A stretch of 64,000 nucleotides of DNA from Clostridium sp. TW13 (GCF_024345225.1 NZ_BROD01000001.1:2428362-2492361); one strand, 5' to 3'. Shown: positions 33,422-43,284, counted from the stretch's first letter. Program-made: numbers and translations. Notes: generated from the letters alone by a model not told the origin.

Positions 33422-34315
33422 TTAAAAATTATGTTCCCAATTTGCATTAAACTTAAATACCTTAGCTGGTCTAAATGGCTTCCCATCTATTTTCTCATCC
33501 GTTTCAACTATCATATTATCCATCTTTCTTCTAAAATTTAATATTTCTCTCCCCATAATTGCTTCATACACATTTTGAAGTTCTTTAACTGTAAATAATC
33601 TTGGCAATAAATTTAGAGCTATAGGTGTATACTCCACCTTGTTTCTAAGCCTATCAAGAGCATAATCTATTATCTTGTAATGATCAAAAGCTAATTCAGC
33701 ACTACTTCCTTCTAATAATTTATAAGTAACTTCCCGCTCTCGTAAAATTGTCTTTCTAATATTCTCCATAATTTCATATTCCATTTTGATATCTTCATTT
33801 TCAGATGTAAAGGTTAACTTATATCTATTTTCAACACTGCCTTTCAAAGAATTTGATTCTATTACCTTCTTTTCTATCCAAAACCATTGAGTTTCTTTAT
33901 TAGCTTCTGGTTGTGTATACTTTATATTTTCCTTAGCTATTAGCGCCAAATTAGCCACACTAACCACCCTTGTTCTAGGATCACGCTTCACATCACCAAA
34001 AGTCCCCAACTGTTCTATATACACATTTTCAATCCTTGTTTTTTCCTTTAGCTTTCTTCTAGCACCATCCTCTAGATTTTCATCCATTTGAACAAAGCCT
34101 CCTGGAATTGCCCACTTGTTCTTGCAAGGATGCTCTTTTCTCTTTATTAGCAATATCTGCATTCCCTTTTTGGGAACTTTACGAAGATTATCTTCTTTTA
34201 TATCATCTGTAGTGAAAATAATCACATCATTTGTAATGCTTGGTCTTTCATATTTTTCAATATTGTAGTCTTCCAAAAATTCTTTTTCACTTTTTTCATT
34301 TTCTTTTAGATTCAT
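33422..34315 (-). CDS. nrtR: NrtR-like Nudix-family transcriptional regulator of NAD salvage
   Basis: The N-terminal Nudix domain (about residues 25-170) is joined to a C-terminal winged-helix domain (about 210-297, with FTVKELQNVYEAIMG). In the Nudix box (GGFVQMDE, then ARRKLKEKT) two of the catalytic Glu of the REUxEE core are Lys, so hydrolysis is probably lost. NrtR regulators bind ADP-ribose through such domains and repress NAD genes. I start at ATG 34315 (297 residues) after GAGAGGAAG. It is the first gene of the operon and is preceded by a promoter with half-site repeats. Confidence 0.88.
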   Translation of the reverse strand: MNLKENEKSEKEFLEDYNIEKYERPSITNDVIIFTTDDIKEDNLRKVPKKGMQILLIKRKEHPCKNKWAIPGGFVQMDENLEDGARRKLKEKTRIENVYIEQLGTFGDVKRDPRTRVVSVANLALIAKENIKYTQPEANKETQWFWIEKKVIESNSLKGSVENRYKLTFTSENEDIKMEYEIMENIRKTILREREVTYKLLEGSSAELAFDHYKIIDYALDRLRNKVEYTPIALNLLPRLFTVKELQNVYEAIMGREILNFRRKMDNMIVETDEKIDGKPFRPAKVFKFNANWEHNF

Positions 34316-34356
34316 CGTTATACTTCCTCTCAAATAGATATTATCAATTTGATTTT

Positions 34357-34393
34357 ATGTATTTATAATACATCATCTGTATTTATTTGTAAA
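34357..34393 (-). promoter_or_regulatory. NAD-salvage operon promoter with NrtR-type operator
   Basis: TTTACA (34388-34393) and TATTAT (34365-34370) are 17 bases apart on the minus strand. Three half-sites overlap it: ATGTATT (34357-34363), AATACAT (34367-34373) and TGTATT (34378-34383). They form two palindromes sharing the middle half-site. Binding would block the promoter. Confidence 0.75.
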
Positions 34394-34466
34394 GCCTTTT
34401 TATAAAAAACCTCAAATTTAAAATATACACCTATAAAAAACAAAGAATTTCTTTTGAATTAACAGA

Positions 34467-34498
34467 TAAAAAGCCCATGACTCTTAGCCAGGACTTTT
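34467..34498 (-). terminator. Terminator of the subtilase pair
   Basis: Arms AAAAGTCC and GGGCTTTT (one wobble pair) on the minus strand are followed by TTATCTG. It lies 37 bases after the stop at 34535. Confidence 0.7.
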
Positions 34499-34534
34499 AA
34501 TTAATTTTTGTTGTATAGTTTTTTTACTTAACAC

Positions 34535-36250
34535 TCATATCATACTCTCGAACATTTGAAGCACATTTAATATTCCGTATCCCCACCGTGCATTTGGATA
34601 AATGTCTCCTATTCTTTTAACTGTTGCTCTACAAAGATATGCCTTAACAGTTTGAGAATACATATTACGATTATTCCCCTGAACCATACCCCATTGAAAT
34701 AGCATCACACAGGCTCCAGCTACAACAGCAGCTGAAACACTTGTACCATTTACAACAGCTGTAGTATTATTAGGTGCCACAGTTAAGGCATTTACACCAC
34801 CTGCTGCTACATCAACTCTACCAATAAATCTTTCTCGAAAAGACATTCCAGAATAATCGAGCACATTATTATTATTTTGATTGTAGGCTGCTGCAGTTAT
34901 CACATAAACAGAGTTTCCAGGGTTTGTTAAAGTTCCATAGGGATCTGAAGCACTAAATTTTGTATTTCCTACAGTTATTCCACGCTGTGGCAGCCAAGCA
35001 TTATATACTCCGTTTAAAATATAGTTTGCATGTAATCTAAGTATCCAAATGCCTGGCTGCAAATTGTAGAATCTAATTCTTATTAATTCATCCCCAGTAT
35101 TTTCTTCTGGAAAATAATAATTAATTTTTAATGAGGTTTGCTCAAAAATGAAGGTATGAGTTTTGACTTCGTTAATAACAATAGGAAAAACCCCACTACT
35201 TTCACCAGAAGGAGATACTATATCAATAGTCATAATATTAGGTAAATCAATCCATACATCTATCCATAAGTACTTTTGCTCTGGTGATGCCTGCAATTCC
35301 ATTGCAGTAACTGCATTAGGTTCTGTAATAATACCAGAAGTATGTCCACCTGTATCTCTTTCATTTCCTGCTCCTGAAACTACTAAAATCCCACTAGTTC
35401 CAGCAATTTGTTCAATAAACTCCTCTAAAATCCCGTTGCCTTTATGATTTCCTAAAGAGCTTCCTAGCGGAAGATAAATTACCATTGGCTTTTTACTTGT
35501 AAGTGCATATTCAAATAAAAATTCTAAAGCAGCAAAAATTGATGTTACATTAAAAATGGGTATTTTTATATTAAATTGAGCTTCATATGAATAATCCTCT
35601 ATTAGTTTAACTGCAACAAAATCACACTTAGGTACCATTCCTTTCAGCATTGGATTTTTCCCTGCAGCTCCAATTATTCCAGCCATATTAGTACCATGGC
35701 CAATAGTATCTCTTGTAGGCACAATATCATAAGGTGATTTTCCTTGTGTACCTGCCTTGATTGCTTGATCTATGCTAGGTTTTCTATAAATGGCTCCAAA
35801 TGATACGTAAATTTCATCTTCTTGCGGCTCCGCTAAAATACTTTGATCCCAAATACATTGAATTCTTGTTTCTCCATTTTCATTCATAAATTCATCACTT
35901 AAATAATCTATCCCTGAATCAACAATAGCAACGTCTACACCTTCTCCAGTTAAATTTAGAGGTAGCTGTTGCTGCAAAAAATCAACTTGAGTAGCTTGAA
36001 CTGGTGAAATTTCCTGTAAAGTAAGCATATCTGCTGGCATAACATATACAATTGATTTTATATATGGTCTATCAATATTTATTTCAACATTCTTAGGCAC
36101 AGATACAATAGCATATTTATCATTTATTATTGTTACATAATAACCAGGAACTTTAGAAATTTCTGCTTCAATATCACCTTGGTATTGAACCATATAATGA
36201 TCCAAATTTCTATTCACAAATATATCCTTTGGTGCATTAGTTTTTTTCAT
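34535..36250 (-). CDS. Csp-like S8 subtilisin-family protease (downstream copy)
   Basis: The 571 residues have the subtilase triad: Asp in VAIVDSGIDY, His in IGHGTNMAGIIG and Ser in NGTSVSAAVVAG. A long insert before the Ser (about 330-450) looks like the beta jelly-roll of clostridial Csp germination proteases. There is no signal peptide; the N-terminal 100 residues may be a propeptide. The ATG, preceded by GGAGGAG, lies inside the end of the upstream protease gene (14-base overlap). Csp proteases process pro-SleC in spores, but no sleC gene is seen nearby, so a germination role is only an inference. Confidence 0.88.
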   Translation of the reverse strand: MKKTNAPKDIFVNRNLDHYMVQYQGDIEAEISKVPGYYVTIINDKYAIVSVPKNVEINIDRPYIKSIVYVMPADMLTLQEISPVQATQVDFLQQQLPLNLTGEGVDVAIVDSGIDYLSDEFMNENGETRIQCIWDQSILAEPQEDEIYVSFGAIYRKPSIDQAIKAGTQGKSPYDIVPTRDTIGHGTNMAGIIGAAGKNPMLKGMVPKCDFVAVKLIEDYSYEAQFNIKIPIFNVTSIFAALEFLFEYALTSKKPMVIYLPLGSSLGNHKGNGILEEFIEQIAGTSGILVVSGAGNERDTGGHTSGIITEPNAVTAMELQASPEQKYLWIDVWIDLPNIMTIDIVSPSGESSGVFPIVINEVKTHTFIFEQTSLKINYYFPEENTGDELIRIRFYNLQPGIWILRLHANYILNGVYNAWLPQRGITVGNTKFSASDPYGTLTNPGNSVYVITAAAYNQNNNNVLDYSGMSFRERFIGRVDVAAGGVNALTVAPNNTTAVVNGTSVSAAVVAGACVMLFQWGMVQGNNRNMYSQTVKAYLCRATVKRIGDIYPNARWGYGILNVLQMFESMI

Positions 36251-38117
36251 AATACTCCTCCATATTTTCTTTTGGAATTCTTATAAATAAATTATTAAAA
36301 TAAAATTCAAAATAACGACAATGGTTCTCATCCTTCCAAGATATCAAATCATCTACACTCTGCCTACTCTCTCCACTTAATGATTTATCCACCCTATAAT
36401 TTCTGCTTATTATATCAAAGGTTCCTACCAAATCAAATTTTCCATATCCAATTTCTCTATTTGGATATCTATACGCTGGATTACTTCTATCAGCTCCATG
36501 AATTAAATATGTTATTACTTTTGTAGAATACATAGTGGTGTCATTTCCATTTATAACTCCCCATTGAAGCAATAATGCACAAGCTCCCGCCACAATGCCT
36601 GCTGCTGCTGAACTTCCAGTAACTGTAGTAACTCCTCCACTAGGCTGCGTTGTCAATATATTTACACCCAAGGTTGCAATATCAGGATTGATAATAACAT
36701 CATCTGCATTAAACCCTTTTCCTGATGTAGGGATGAGAGCACTGTTATTCCCAAAGTATGCTATGGTTCCAACCTTTCTTGCAGTGGATGGAATTGTTAA
36801 TGTGGTATTAGGATCCGAATTTAGAAATTTTGTGCCTGGTGGTAGAGTTTTAGCAGGAGGGAGCCATATATCATATCTTCCATCTGTTATATACTCTCCT
36901 CTTAATTGCAACACCCATATACCGGGTCTCATATTAGTAAAAGAAAGCTGTATCATCTCATGTCCTGTATAGTGCTCTGGTGTGAAATAAGCTACGGTCA
37001 TTGTGGTATTCAAAAAAATAAATTTGATTGTTACTGTCTTATCTATTTTAGACTTAATAAATTTAGATTCCTCCCCATTAGGAGAAATTACATTTATTGA
37101 AGCAGTATTAGGGATTCTCACCCACACGTCAAAAGTAAAAAGTTGCATTTCTTTGGATATTCTTAATTCCACAGTAGAAATATCGCCTTGATTCAAGATA
37201 GATCCCGAAGCATGTCCTTCTGAAGCTCCTTCATTTCCTGTTCCTGATATTGCAACTATTCCCCTAATTGTTCCTATAGCTGTTATATATCTAGACACCA
37301 GATTATTCCCATCATGGCTACCTTCTGTAGTTCCAACTCCTATAAATATTACCATAGGCTTTTGAACCTTTATGGAGTAATTTTTTAAGTATTCTATTGC
37401 TGCTACAACTTCAGAATTGTTATAAATCGGAACATAATCAACTCCATTAGCTGCTAATCTATTCTTAAAATTAGTTGATTCTAGCAATTTTACAATAACA
37501 AAATTGCTATCTATAGATATTCCTTGAAATTGGCCATTATACCCCCTCGCTCCTATAATCCCTGCTATTTTAGTTCCGTGTCCTTCTATATCCTTTGAAG
37601 GAACAATTGCATATGGATCTTGATTATTTTTTTTCGCATTAATAGCACTATTGATTTGCTCATTAGTATACGTAACACCTACATATACTGAAGTATCTTT
37701 ATAATCTTCAATCGATTGATCCCATAAGTTCTCTACCCGTGAAGTACCATCTTCTCTTATAAATTCTTGATTTAAGTAATCTATACCAGTATCAACCATT
37801 CCAATCAATACATTTTTACCTGTTAAATTTAAATATGGATTAATTTTAATATTATTTATATTGTCTACATCAGAAGGCGATATATCTTGGGCAATAAACA
37901 TACGTCTTTGATCTATATATATAATTGATGGCACATCTTGTTGGAGCCTAGCTAAGTTTTCATAAGGCGTAGAAATAACAGCTAATGTATTAGTAAGTAC
38001 GTCACCACAAGCATAAGTAATTTTAGATATTTCTTCTTTAAAATTACCTCTGTATTCTACTAAAAAATCAGGTGAATCTGTATAATAAAGCTTACAATTT
38101 TTAAAGTTCGCCACCAT
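36237..38117 (-). CDS. Csp-like S8 subtilisin-family protease (upstream copy)
   Basis: The 626-residue paralogue of its downstream neighbour has the same order: N-terminal propeptide-like region, Asp in IGMVDTGIDYL, His in EGHGTKIAGIIG, a jelly-roll-like insert, and Ser in TGSSAAAGIVAG. The catalytic residues are intact, unlike C. difficile CspC and CspA, which are pseudoproteases. A charged C-terminal extension of about 50 residues (SGESRQSVDDLISWKDENH) is absent from the neighbour. The two genes overlap and form one transcription unit. Confidence 0.88.
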   Translation of the reverse strand: MVANFKNCKLYYTDSPDFLVEYRGNFKEEISKITYACGDVLTNTLAVISTPYENLARLQQDVPSIIYIDQRRMFIAQDISPSDVDNINNIKINPYLNLTGKNVLIGMVDTGIDYLNQEFIREDGTSRVENLWDQSIEDYKDTSVYVGVTYTNEQINSAINAKKNNQDPYAIVPSKDIEGHGTKIAGIIGARGYNGQFQGISIDSNFVIVKLLESTNFKNRLAANGVDYVPIYNNSEVVAAIEYLKNYSIKVQKPMVIFIGVGTTEGSHDGNNLVSRYITAIGTIRGIVAISGTGNEGASEGHASGSILNQGDISTVELRISKEMQLFTFDVWVRIPNTASINVISPNGEESKFIKSKIDKTVTIKFIFLNTTMTVAYFTPEHYTGHEMIQLSFTNMRPGIWVLQLRGEYITDGRYDIWLPPAKTLPPGTKFLNSDPNTTLTIPSTARKVGTIAYFGNNSALIPTSGKGFNADDVIINPDIATLGVNILTTQPSGGVTTVTGSSAAAGIVAGACALLLQWGVINGNDTTMYSTKVITYLIHGADRSNPAYRYPNREIGYGKFDLVGTFDIISRNYRVDKSLSGESRQSVDDLISWKDENHCRYFEFYFNNLFIRIPKENMEEYYEKN

Positions 38118-38225
38118 ATACCCCTAAATATTACTCATACTTAGTAATATTTAAGGATTATGCAAATTATTCATAAAAAGAAACATATTGAATTATAAAT
38201 TCTAACTATCTCAACACATGAAAAA

Positions 38226-38250
38226 TGGAGGCATACGCCTCCAAAAAATT
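38226..38250 (-). terminator. Terminator of the first ABC exporter operon
   Basis: TGGAGGC and GCCTCCA arms with a 4-base loop are followed by TTTTTCATG on the minus strand. The T side of the stem abuts the stop codon at 38253. Confidence 0.85.
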
Positions 38251-38252
38251 GT

Positions 38253-39368
38253 TTATCTTCCTTCTAATATTGCCATTATATCAGTTCTGTTAAAGAATTT
38301 CCTAAGAGGCACTCTAGAAGTTAAAAATACTACTATAGATAAGCATATGGAGCCTAATAAATATATTGGTTCGAATATATTTATAGTCTGTCCATGAGGA
38401 TCCAAATAAGCAAAGTTTAATATTTCTACTCCTAAAATACCAACTATTGTTCCTAAAATAAATCCAATAATTATTACAGCTAACTGCTCTCTTAGTACAA
38501 CTTTTTTAACTTCTTTCTGGCTCATTCCCACAGCACACATCAATGCTATTGATTCTTTTCTAGATATTAAGTTTATATAAATCAAGTTATTTAAAATAAC
38601 CCATTCTATAGCTATCATGACACACACAATAAATATTCCAAACCCTATAAAAGCTGCTTCAAAAGATTTAGTAAAAGTTTCTGTCCATGCCACATCCATA
38701 ATAGTTATTGATTTTTTGTATTTTTCATCAACTATTTTTACAGGTTTGTAGTCATTGAAGATTGTAATAAATCCCCTAACATTCTGTTTATCTTCAAGGC
38801 TTTTATCAACGTAAAATACCATAATTTCATCTGCTTTGAATAAACCAACTATTTTCTTTTTACCTTCTATACCTTCCAAGATATTTATATCATTACCTAT
38901 ATACTGATTAAGTTTATAATCTTTAGATTTAGCATAATCCTCATTTGCTAATATTTCTCCATCATTTTCTGGCATCCTGCCTTGTGTAAGCTTTAGATTG
39001 TCATTTTTAAAAATATATTTAATATCATCTTTTTTAAGCCCTACTGCCCTACATCCAACGGTACCTAAAACAGTTTTCATAGAAGTGGAGTTTATACTTG
39101 CATCTAAAACTTTTTCTACACCACCTGCATTTTCAATTTCTTCTCGGCATTGTTTTAAATCCTTTAGTGCTGTTTCAGGTTTATTGGCCATATATATTGC
39201 TTTGTTTTCAAAAGGGGAATGCATCAATCTATTAATATTTTTTATAAAGCCCCCACCAAAAGCAAAGAAAAAATATATTATAGCTACTCCTAAAGATAAT
39301 GAAATAATTTGAGCCACTATCTTATTTGAATTATTCTTTATATATTTCAATGTGCTTAATGGTTCCAT
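38253..39368 (-). CDS. FtsX-like ABC transporter permease (second of pair)
   Basis: The 371 residues have one N-terminal membrane helix, a large extracytoplasmic domain (about 45-215) and three C-terminal helices, the FtsX/MacB-type topology. Sequence around the third helix (NLIYINLISRKESIALMCAVGMSQKEV) resembles the family's cytoplasmic loop. Its ATG follows the previous permease stop directly. With the other permease and the ATPase it forms a heterodimeric exporter or mechanotransmission complex. Substrate unknown; the adjacent sensor kinase suggests envelope stress or peptides. Confidence 0.88.
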   Translation of the reverse strand: MEPLSTLKYIKNNSNKIVAQIISLSLGVAIIYFFFAFGGGFIKNINRLMHSPFENKAIYMANKPETALKDLKQCREEIENAGGVEKVLDASINSTSMKTVLGTVGCRAVGLKKDDIKYIFKNDNLKLTQGRMPENDGEILANEDYAKSKDYKLNQYIGNDINILEGIEGKKKIVGLFKADEIMVFYVDKSLEDKQNVRGFITIFNDYKPVKIVDEKYKKSITIMDVAWTETFTKSFEAAFIGFGIFIVCVMIAIEWVILNNLIYINLISRKESIALMCAVGMSQKEVKKVVLREQLAVIIIGFILGTIVGILGVEILNFAYLDPHGQTINIFEPIYLLGSICLSIVVFLTSRVPLRKFFNRTDIMAILEGR

Positions 39369-40487
39369 CTAATGTCCCCCCTCTATTATATTTATTGTAT
39401 CTGCATTTCTTATAAGTTTGGCTACAGGAAAAACAGAAGATATAGTGGTTACAACAGGAAATATAGCTACCTTTAAAACATCTGATACTATTAGTCTATA
39501 CCCCGGAACTCCTCTTGCAGTAACTCTAAAACTTTCTATTCCTATAAATAATACAATTAAAGCTATACCAACCACAAACGCTAATATATTAATAACGAAT
39601 ATCTCATTGAAGACTCTAGCTAAAATGTTCTTCACCTTAAAACCTAATGCCTTTTCAATACCAAACTCTTCCTTTCTCTGAAAATATTCTGAATAATTTG
39701 TAAAACCTATAATAACTGCTTGTACTAGAACTATAATGATAATTAACAGATTACACATGAAGGTAAAAGAAGAATTAAAATTTTGACTATCACTCCAATC
39801 TATATCATAATTTGTAACATCAAAATTCTTACTTCTATTTTGTAAAAGTTCTGAGTCTAGCTCTTTTCTGAAGCCATCTTTCCAAAAAAATAGATAATTT
39901 TTAGCTGAAGTTAAATTATGTTTATTTGACTGCATAGGAACAAAACCTAAGTTAATATCTCCTTTAATTACTCCAGTTAAAACATACTCACCTGATATTT
40001 TAAAATATGGATCTGTATCTTTAGATATCTTATCTCCAACTTTTAACTTCTTATTCCTAACTACCATGTCACTCAAAATTATTGAATTTTCTTTAGAAGT
40101 GTCAATTTTTCCTTCCTGCAAAGATAATCCTAACTTATTCATAGTAAAGTTGATATCCTTTTCTTCCATCTTATATACTACAAATCCTGAATCCATGCCA
40201 ATAGTATTTTTTGTGCTGCTGGTCATAATGATTGATGGAATTATTTTTTCAATACTATCAGCTTTATTCAAATCATTTACTACCTTATCTAGTATTTTAT
40301 CATCCTTACTTATAGCCTCTGAAAAATAATTTAATCTTCCAGTAGATAAACTAAATCCATCTACCATATTCCTTACAATAAGCTGCATAAATAAAACTAT
40401 AAATATGCAAAGTCCAATAACAATTGAAGAACTGATAGCTTTTTTCTTATGAGTCTTTAGATATTTCCATACACTTAGAGGACTCAT
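39369..40487 (-). CDS. FtsX-like ABC transporter permease (first of pair)
   Basis: This 372-residue protein has the same topology as the downstream permease: helix at about 17-37, an extracytoplasmic domain, then three helices after about residue 240. The loop EYFQRKEEFGIEKALGFKVKNI is typical of FtsX-type permeases. GGAAGGTG precedes the ATG, which shares one base with the ATPase stop. Confidence 0.88.
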   Translation of the reverse strand: MSPLSVWKYLKTHKKKAISSSIVIGLCIFIVLFMQLIVRNMVDGFSLSTGRLNYFSEAISKDDKILDKVVNDLNKADSIEKIIPSIIMTSSTKNTIGMDSGFVVYKMEEKDINFTMNKLGLSLQEGKIDTSKENSIILSDMVVRNKKLKVGDKISKDTDPYFKISGEYVLTGVIKGDINLGFVPMQSNKHNLTSAKNYLFFWKDGFRKELDSELLQNRSKNFDVTNYDIDWSDSQNFNSSFTFMCNLLIIIIVLVQAVIIGFTNYSEYFQRKEEFGIEKALGFKVKNILARVFNEIFVINILAFVVGIALIVLFIGIESFRVTARGVPGYRLIVSDVLKVAIFPVVTTISSVFPVAKLIRNADTINIIEGGH

Positions 40488-41149
40488 TATAAGTCACCTT
40501 CCTTTAAGCTTCCATCTATAATACGAATCTGACCATCAGCCTCTTTTAATATTGATTGATCATGAGTAACTACAATTATAGTAGCGTGATTCTTATAACT
40601 ATTTAAAAATTCCATTACTGCAATAGCATTTTCATGATCTAAAGATGCCGTAGGCTCATCCCCAAAAATTATTTTAGGCTCATTAATGAGAGCCCTTGCA
40701 ATAGCAACTCTTTGGCGTTGACCTCCTGACATTTCAAAAGGCTTCTTTTTTATGCAGCTTTCAAGACCTAAGTCACATAATAATTCTTTAGCTCTCCCCT
40801 CATATTTCTTAAAGTCCTTATTAACAGGAACCAATACATTTTCTAGAGCTGTTAAATAATTAATTAGAAAATGTCTTTGGAAAACAAAACCAAAATTCTT
40901 ATTTCTAAATTCAGCTAATTCATTACTTTTTAAACTCCATATATCATTATTGTCAAATAATACCCTTCCTTTTGTAGGCTTCCTAAGACCACTTAATAAA
41001 TACAACAAACTGCTCTTTCCACTTCCTGATGGTCCTAAAATACCGTATAATTTCTTATCTCCAAACTGTACACTAACATCTCTCAAAGCTTGAAACTCTG
41101 ATGGTTTTCCTATATCAAATATATAATTTAATCCTTCACCTTTTAACAT
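40487..41149 (-). CDS. ABC transporter ATPase (LolD/MacB type)
   Basis: The 220 residues show Walker A GPSGSGKSS, a Q-loop FQRHFLI, signature MSGGQRQRVAIARAL, Walker B IIFGDEPTASLD and the H-loop VVTHD. I start at ATG 41149, which has GAGGAG at the right distance, rather than the GTG at 41158. It drives the two FtsX-like permeases that follow. It is separated from the upstream response regulator by a terminator-like hairpin. Confidence 0.94.
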   Translation of the reverse strand: MLKGEGLNYIFDIGKPSEFQALRDVSVQFGDKKLYGILGPSGSGKSSLLYLLSGLRKPTKGRVLFDNNDIWSLKSNELAEFRNKNFGFVFQRHFLINYLTALENVLVPVNKDFKKYEGRAKELLCDLGLESCIKKKPFEMSGGQRQRVAIARALINEPKIIFGDEPTASLDHENAIAVMEFLNSYKNHATIIVVTHDQSILKEADGQIRIIDGSLKEGDL

Positions 41150-41194
41150 TATCTTCACTCCTCTTCGTTCATTGATTCTATTTTATATTGATTA

Positions 41195-41245
41195 AGTAAA
41201 AAAATTAAGTAACCACAGTCATATGTTTATATGACCATGGTTACT
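41195..41245 (-). terminator. Terminator between the two-component genes and the ABC genes
   Basis: An interrupted hairpin (AAGTAACC/GGTTACT and GTCATAT/ATATGAC arms, 41207-41245) is followed by TTTTTTTACTT on the minus strand. It separates sensor genes from exporter genes and may be partial. Confidence 0.8.
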
Positions 41246-41246
41246 A

Positions 41247-41900
41247 TTACTTAGAATTTATGAACACAACTAGCTTTGCTCTATCATTTATCCCTGTCTT
41301 ACTATATATAGATGATACATAATTTTTAACAGTTCCATCTGAAATAAATAATGATTGAGCAATTTGCTTATTAGTAAACCCTTCAGCTACAAGTCTTGCA
41401 ATTTCTTTTTCCCTTTCTGAAAGCATATTTAATTTGTCTTCCTGCTTAAAGTCATAGGGCTGCATTTCTCTAATATGACTATTCTTAATTGCAGAATCAG
41501 CTAAAACCTTTGCAACCTTATTCTCTAGCATAAGATTGCCTTCATAACATTCTTTCACTATTCTAATTAATTTTTGACTTTCTATATCCTTAAATACATA
41601 TCCAGAGGCTCCATAGCTTAGTCCTTTTAAAATGTATTCCTCATCATCAAAGGTAGTAAGGATAAGTACTTTTACATCTGAATACTTTTCTTTAATAATT
41701 CTTGTTGCTTCAATACCTCCCATACCTGTCATCCTCACATCCATAAGTAGTACATTAGGATTATACTTTTCTACAATCTCTATAGCTTCTTCTCCACTTT
41801 TCCCACAGGCCACCACATTAATATCTTCATCTGTAGATAAGATTGTACTTAACCCATCTCTCATTAATCCTTGATCATCTATTATAGCTACCTTAATCAT
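41247..41900 (-). CDS. NarL/LuxR-type response regulator
   Basis: The 217 residues have a receiver domain (IDDQ acidic pair, phosphorylatable Asp in VLLMDVRM, Thr in ILTTFDDEEY, Lys in GYVFKDIES) and a C-terminal LuxR helix-turn-helix (LSEREKEIARLVAEGFTNKQ). I start at ATG 41900, four bases after GGAGGG; the upstream ATG at 41912 contains that site. It pairs with the kinase gene 54 bases upstream and probably controls the ABC operon that follows. Confidence 0.94.
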   Translation of the reverse strand: MIKVAIIDDQGLMRDGLSTILSTDEDINVVACGKSGEEAIEIVEKYNPNVLLMDVRMTGMGGIEATRIIKEKYSDVKVLILTTFDDEEYILKGLSYGASGYVFKDIESQKLIRIVKECYEGNLMLENKVAKVLADSAIKNSHIREMQPYDFKQEDKLNMLSEREKEIARLVAEGFTNKQIAQSLFISDGTVKNYVSSIYSKTGINDRAKLVVFINSK

Positions 41901-41954
41901 ATTTCCCTCCATTAGACACCTAAAAACAAATAGCTTTATATCTTTTTGCCATTG

Positions 41955-43124
41955 TTATTTATTTTCAGAAGCTTTAAACTTAACATAAATATTAAAACCT
42001 TCACCCTTGCAGCTTTCAAAACTAATTTCACCTGAAGCTATCTTCACTCTTTCTTCCATGGAAGACAAGCCAAATCCTTTATTTATTACTGATACACCTT
42101 CACCATTGTTTCCAATAAATAAGTTTAAAACTTCATGTACATATTTTACGGTTATTATAAAACTACTAGCTTTACCATGCTTCACTCCATTAGTAAATGC
42201 CTCTTGAATTACTCTATATACAGTTTTTTGAATTATCTTAGATTCTCTAGAGAAATCTTCAATTGATGCAATAACTTTTAAATCACATAACTTTTTTGTT
42301 TCTTCTATTAACAAAAATAATTCATCATAATAATTGCATCTCTCTTCATCTGAATAACTTCTCACAGCCTTTCTCATTTCTCTAAGAGCCTTTCTGACCT
42401 GCTCAGTTCCTTCAGATATTTTTTGTTTCCCACCATTCAAATCCCCATCTACTACCAAAAGCCCAGCTTGCAATTCTGCCAAAGCTGTGGTTAGAGTATG
42501 TCCTACAGTATCGTGGATTTCCCTAGATATACTAATTCTTTCATTTACTCTTGTCAATTCTTCAACTTTGTCATATGCCTTAGTTAATTTTCTATTATAA
42601 TTTACACCATCAACAGTTTTCATTAATAGACTTTCTTTTATCTCATTTATTTTATCATTTTGTTCAATAGCTTGTCTTAAAATATAAAGCAAAAGAAAAA
42701 ATACTACATAAATAATTAACCAATTAATAAACTCTCCAAAATTCTGATGATTTTTATATGCACCTACAAAAATCCCATCACTTACAGCAATAATCACAGT
42801 GAAAATAAGTGCTGCCAAGTTAGTATAATACATGTTTATTAGAAAAATTATGCTGAAGTAATATAACTTTAGCACAACTCCATTATAGCTGTAATTAATA
42901 AATATACTAAATATAATATCTCCTAACAACCATAAAAACAGCCATTTTTTATGGTTATCTTCTCTAAAAAAATATATATCCTTTATGCATATTGAAAATA
43001 TCAACATGCTATTAAGGAACATGAGTATAAACGGATTATCTATATTTCGTAATGCAGAAATAATAAAAATAGTAATTAAAATCATATAATTTGCATTAAA
43101 TGCTCTATCCTTTAATTTATCCAT
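41955..43124 (-). CDS. NarL-family sensor histidine kinase
   Basis: The 389 residues have about five membrane helices in the first 150, with very short external loops. A coiled coil follows, then a HisKA_3 domain (SREIHDTVGHTLTTAL, phosphorylated His) and an ATPase domain (AFTNGVKHGKAS, GFGLSSMEERV). The short loops suggest intramembrane sensing, as in kinases that watch peptide exporters. It is the partner of the response regulator just downstream. Confidence 0.92.
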   Translation of the reverse strand: MDKLKDRAFNANYMILITIFIISALRNIDNPFILMFLNSMLIFSICIKDIYFFREDNHKKWLFLWLLGDIIFSIFINYSYNGVVLKLYYFSIIFLINMYYTNLAALIFTVIIAVSDGIFVGAYKNHQNFGEFINWLIIYVVFFLLLYILRQAIEQNDKINEIKESLLMKTVDGVNYNRKLTKAYDKVEELTRVNERISISREIHDTVGHTLTTALAELQAGLLVVDGDLNGGKQKISEGTEQVRKALREMRKAVRSYSDEERCNYYDELFLLIEETKKLCDLKVIASIEDFSRESKIIQKTVYRVIQEAFTNGVKHGKASSFIITVKYVHEVLNLFIGNNGEGVSVINKGFGLSSMEERVKIASGEISFESCKGEGFNIYVKFKASENK

Positions 43125-43240
43125 CTTATTTCACCTTTATCATAGAATTTGCCTTAGATGCTACATTCGGCATCTAAAAATACATAAGTCTATATGCCTT
43201 AATATTTATTATATCTTACAATACATATAACTTTATATAC

Positions 43241-43284
43241 AAAAAAAAAGAATTCTTAACCTTAACAGTTAAAAATTCTTTTTT
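43241..43284 (-). terminator. Terminator of the MacB-like operon
   Basis: An imperfect hairpin AAAAAGAATT-TTAAC with GTTAA-AATTCTTTTT lies 20 bases after the stop at 43304. A run of nine T follows on the minus strand. Confidence 0.85.
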
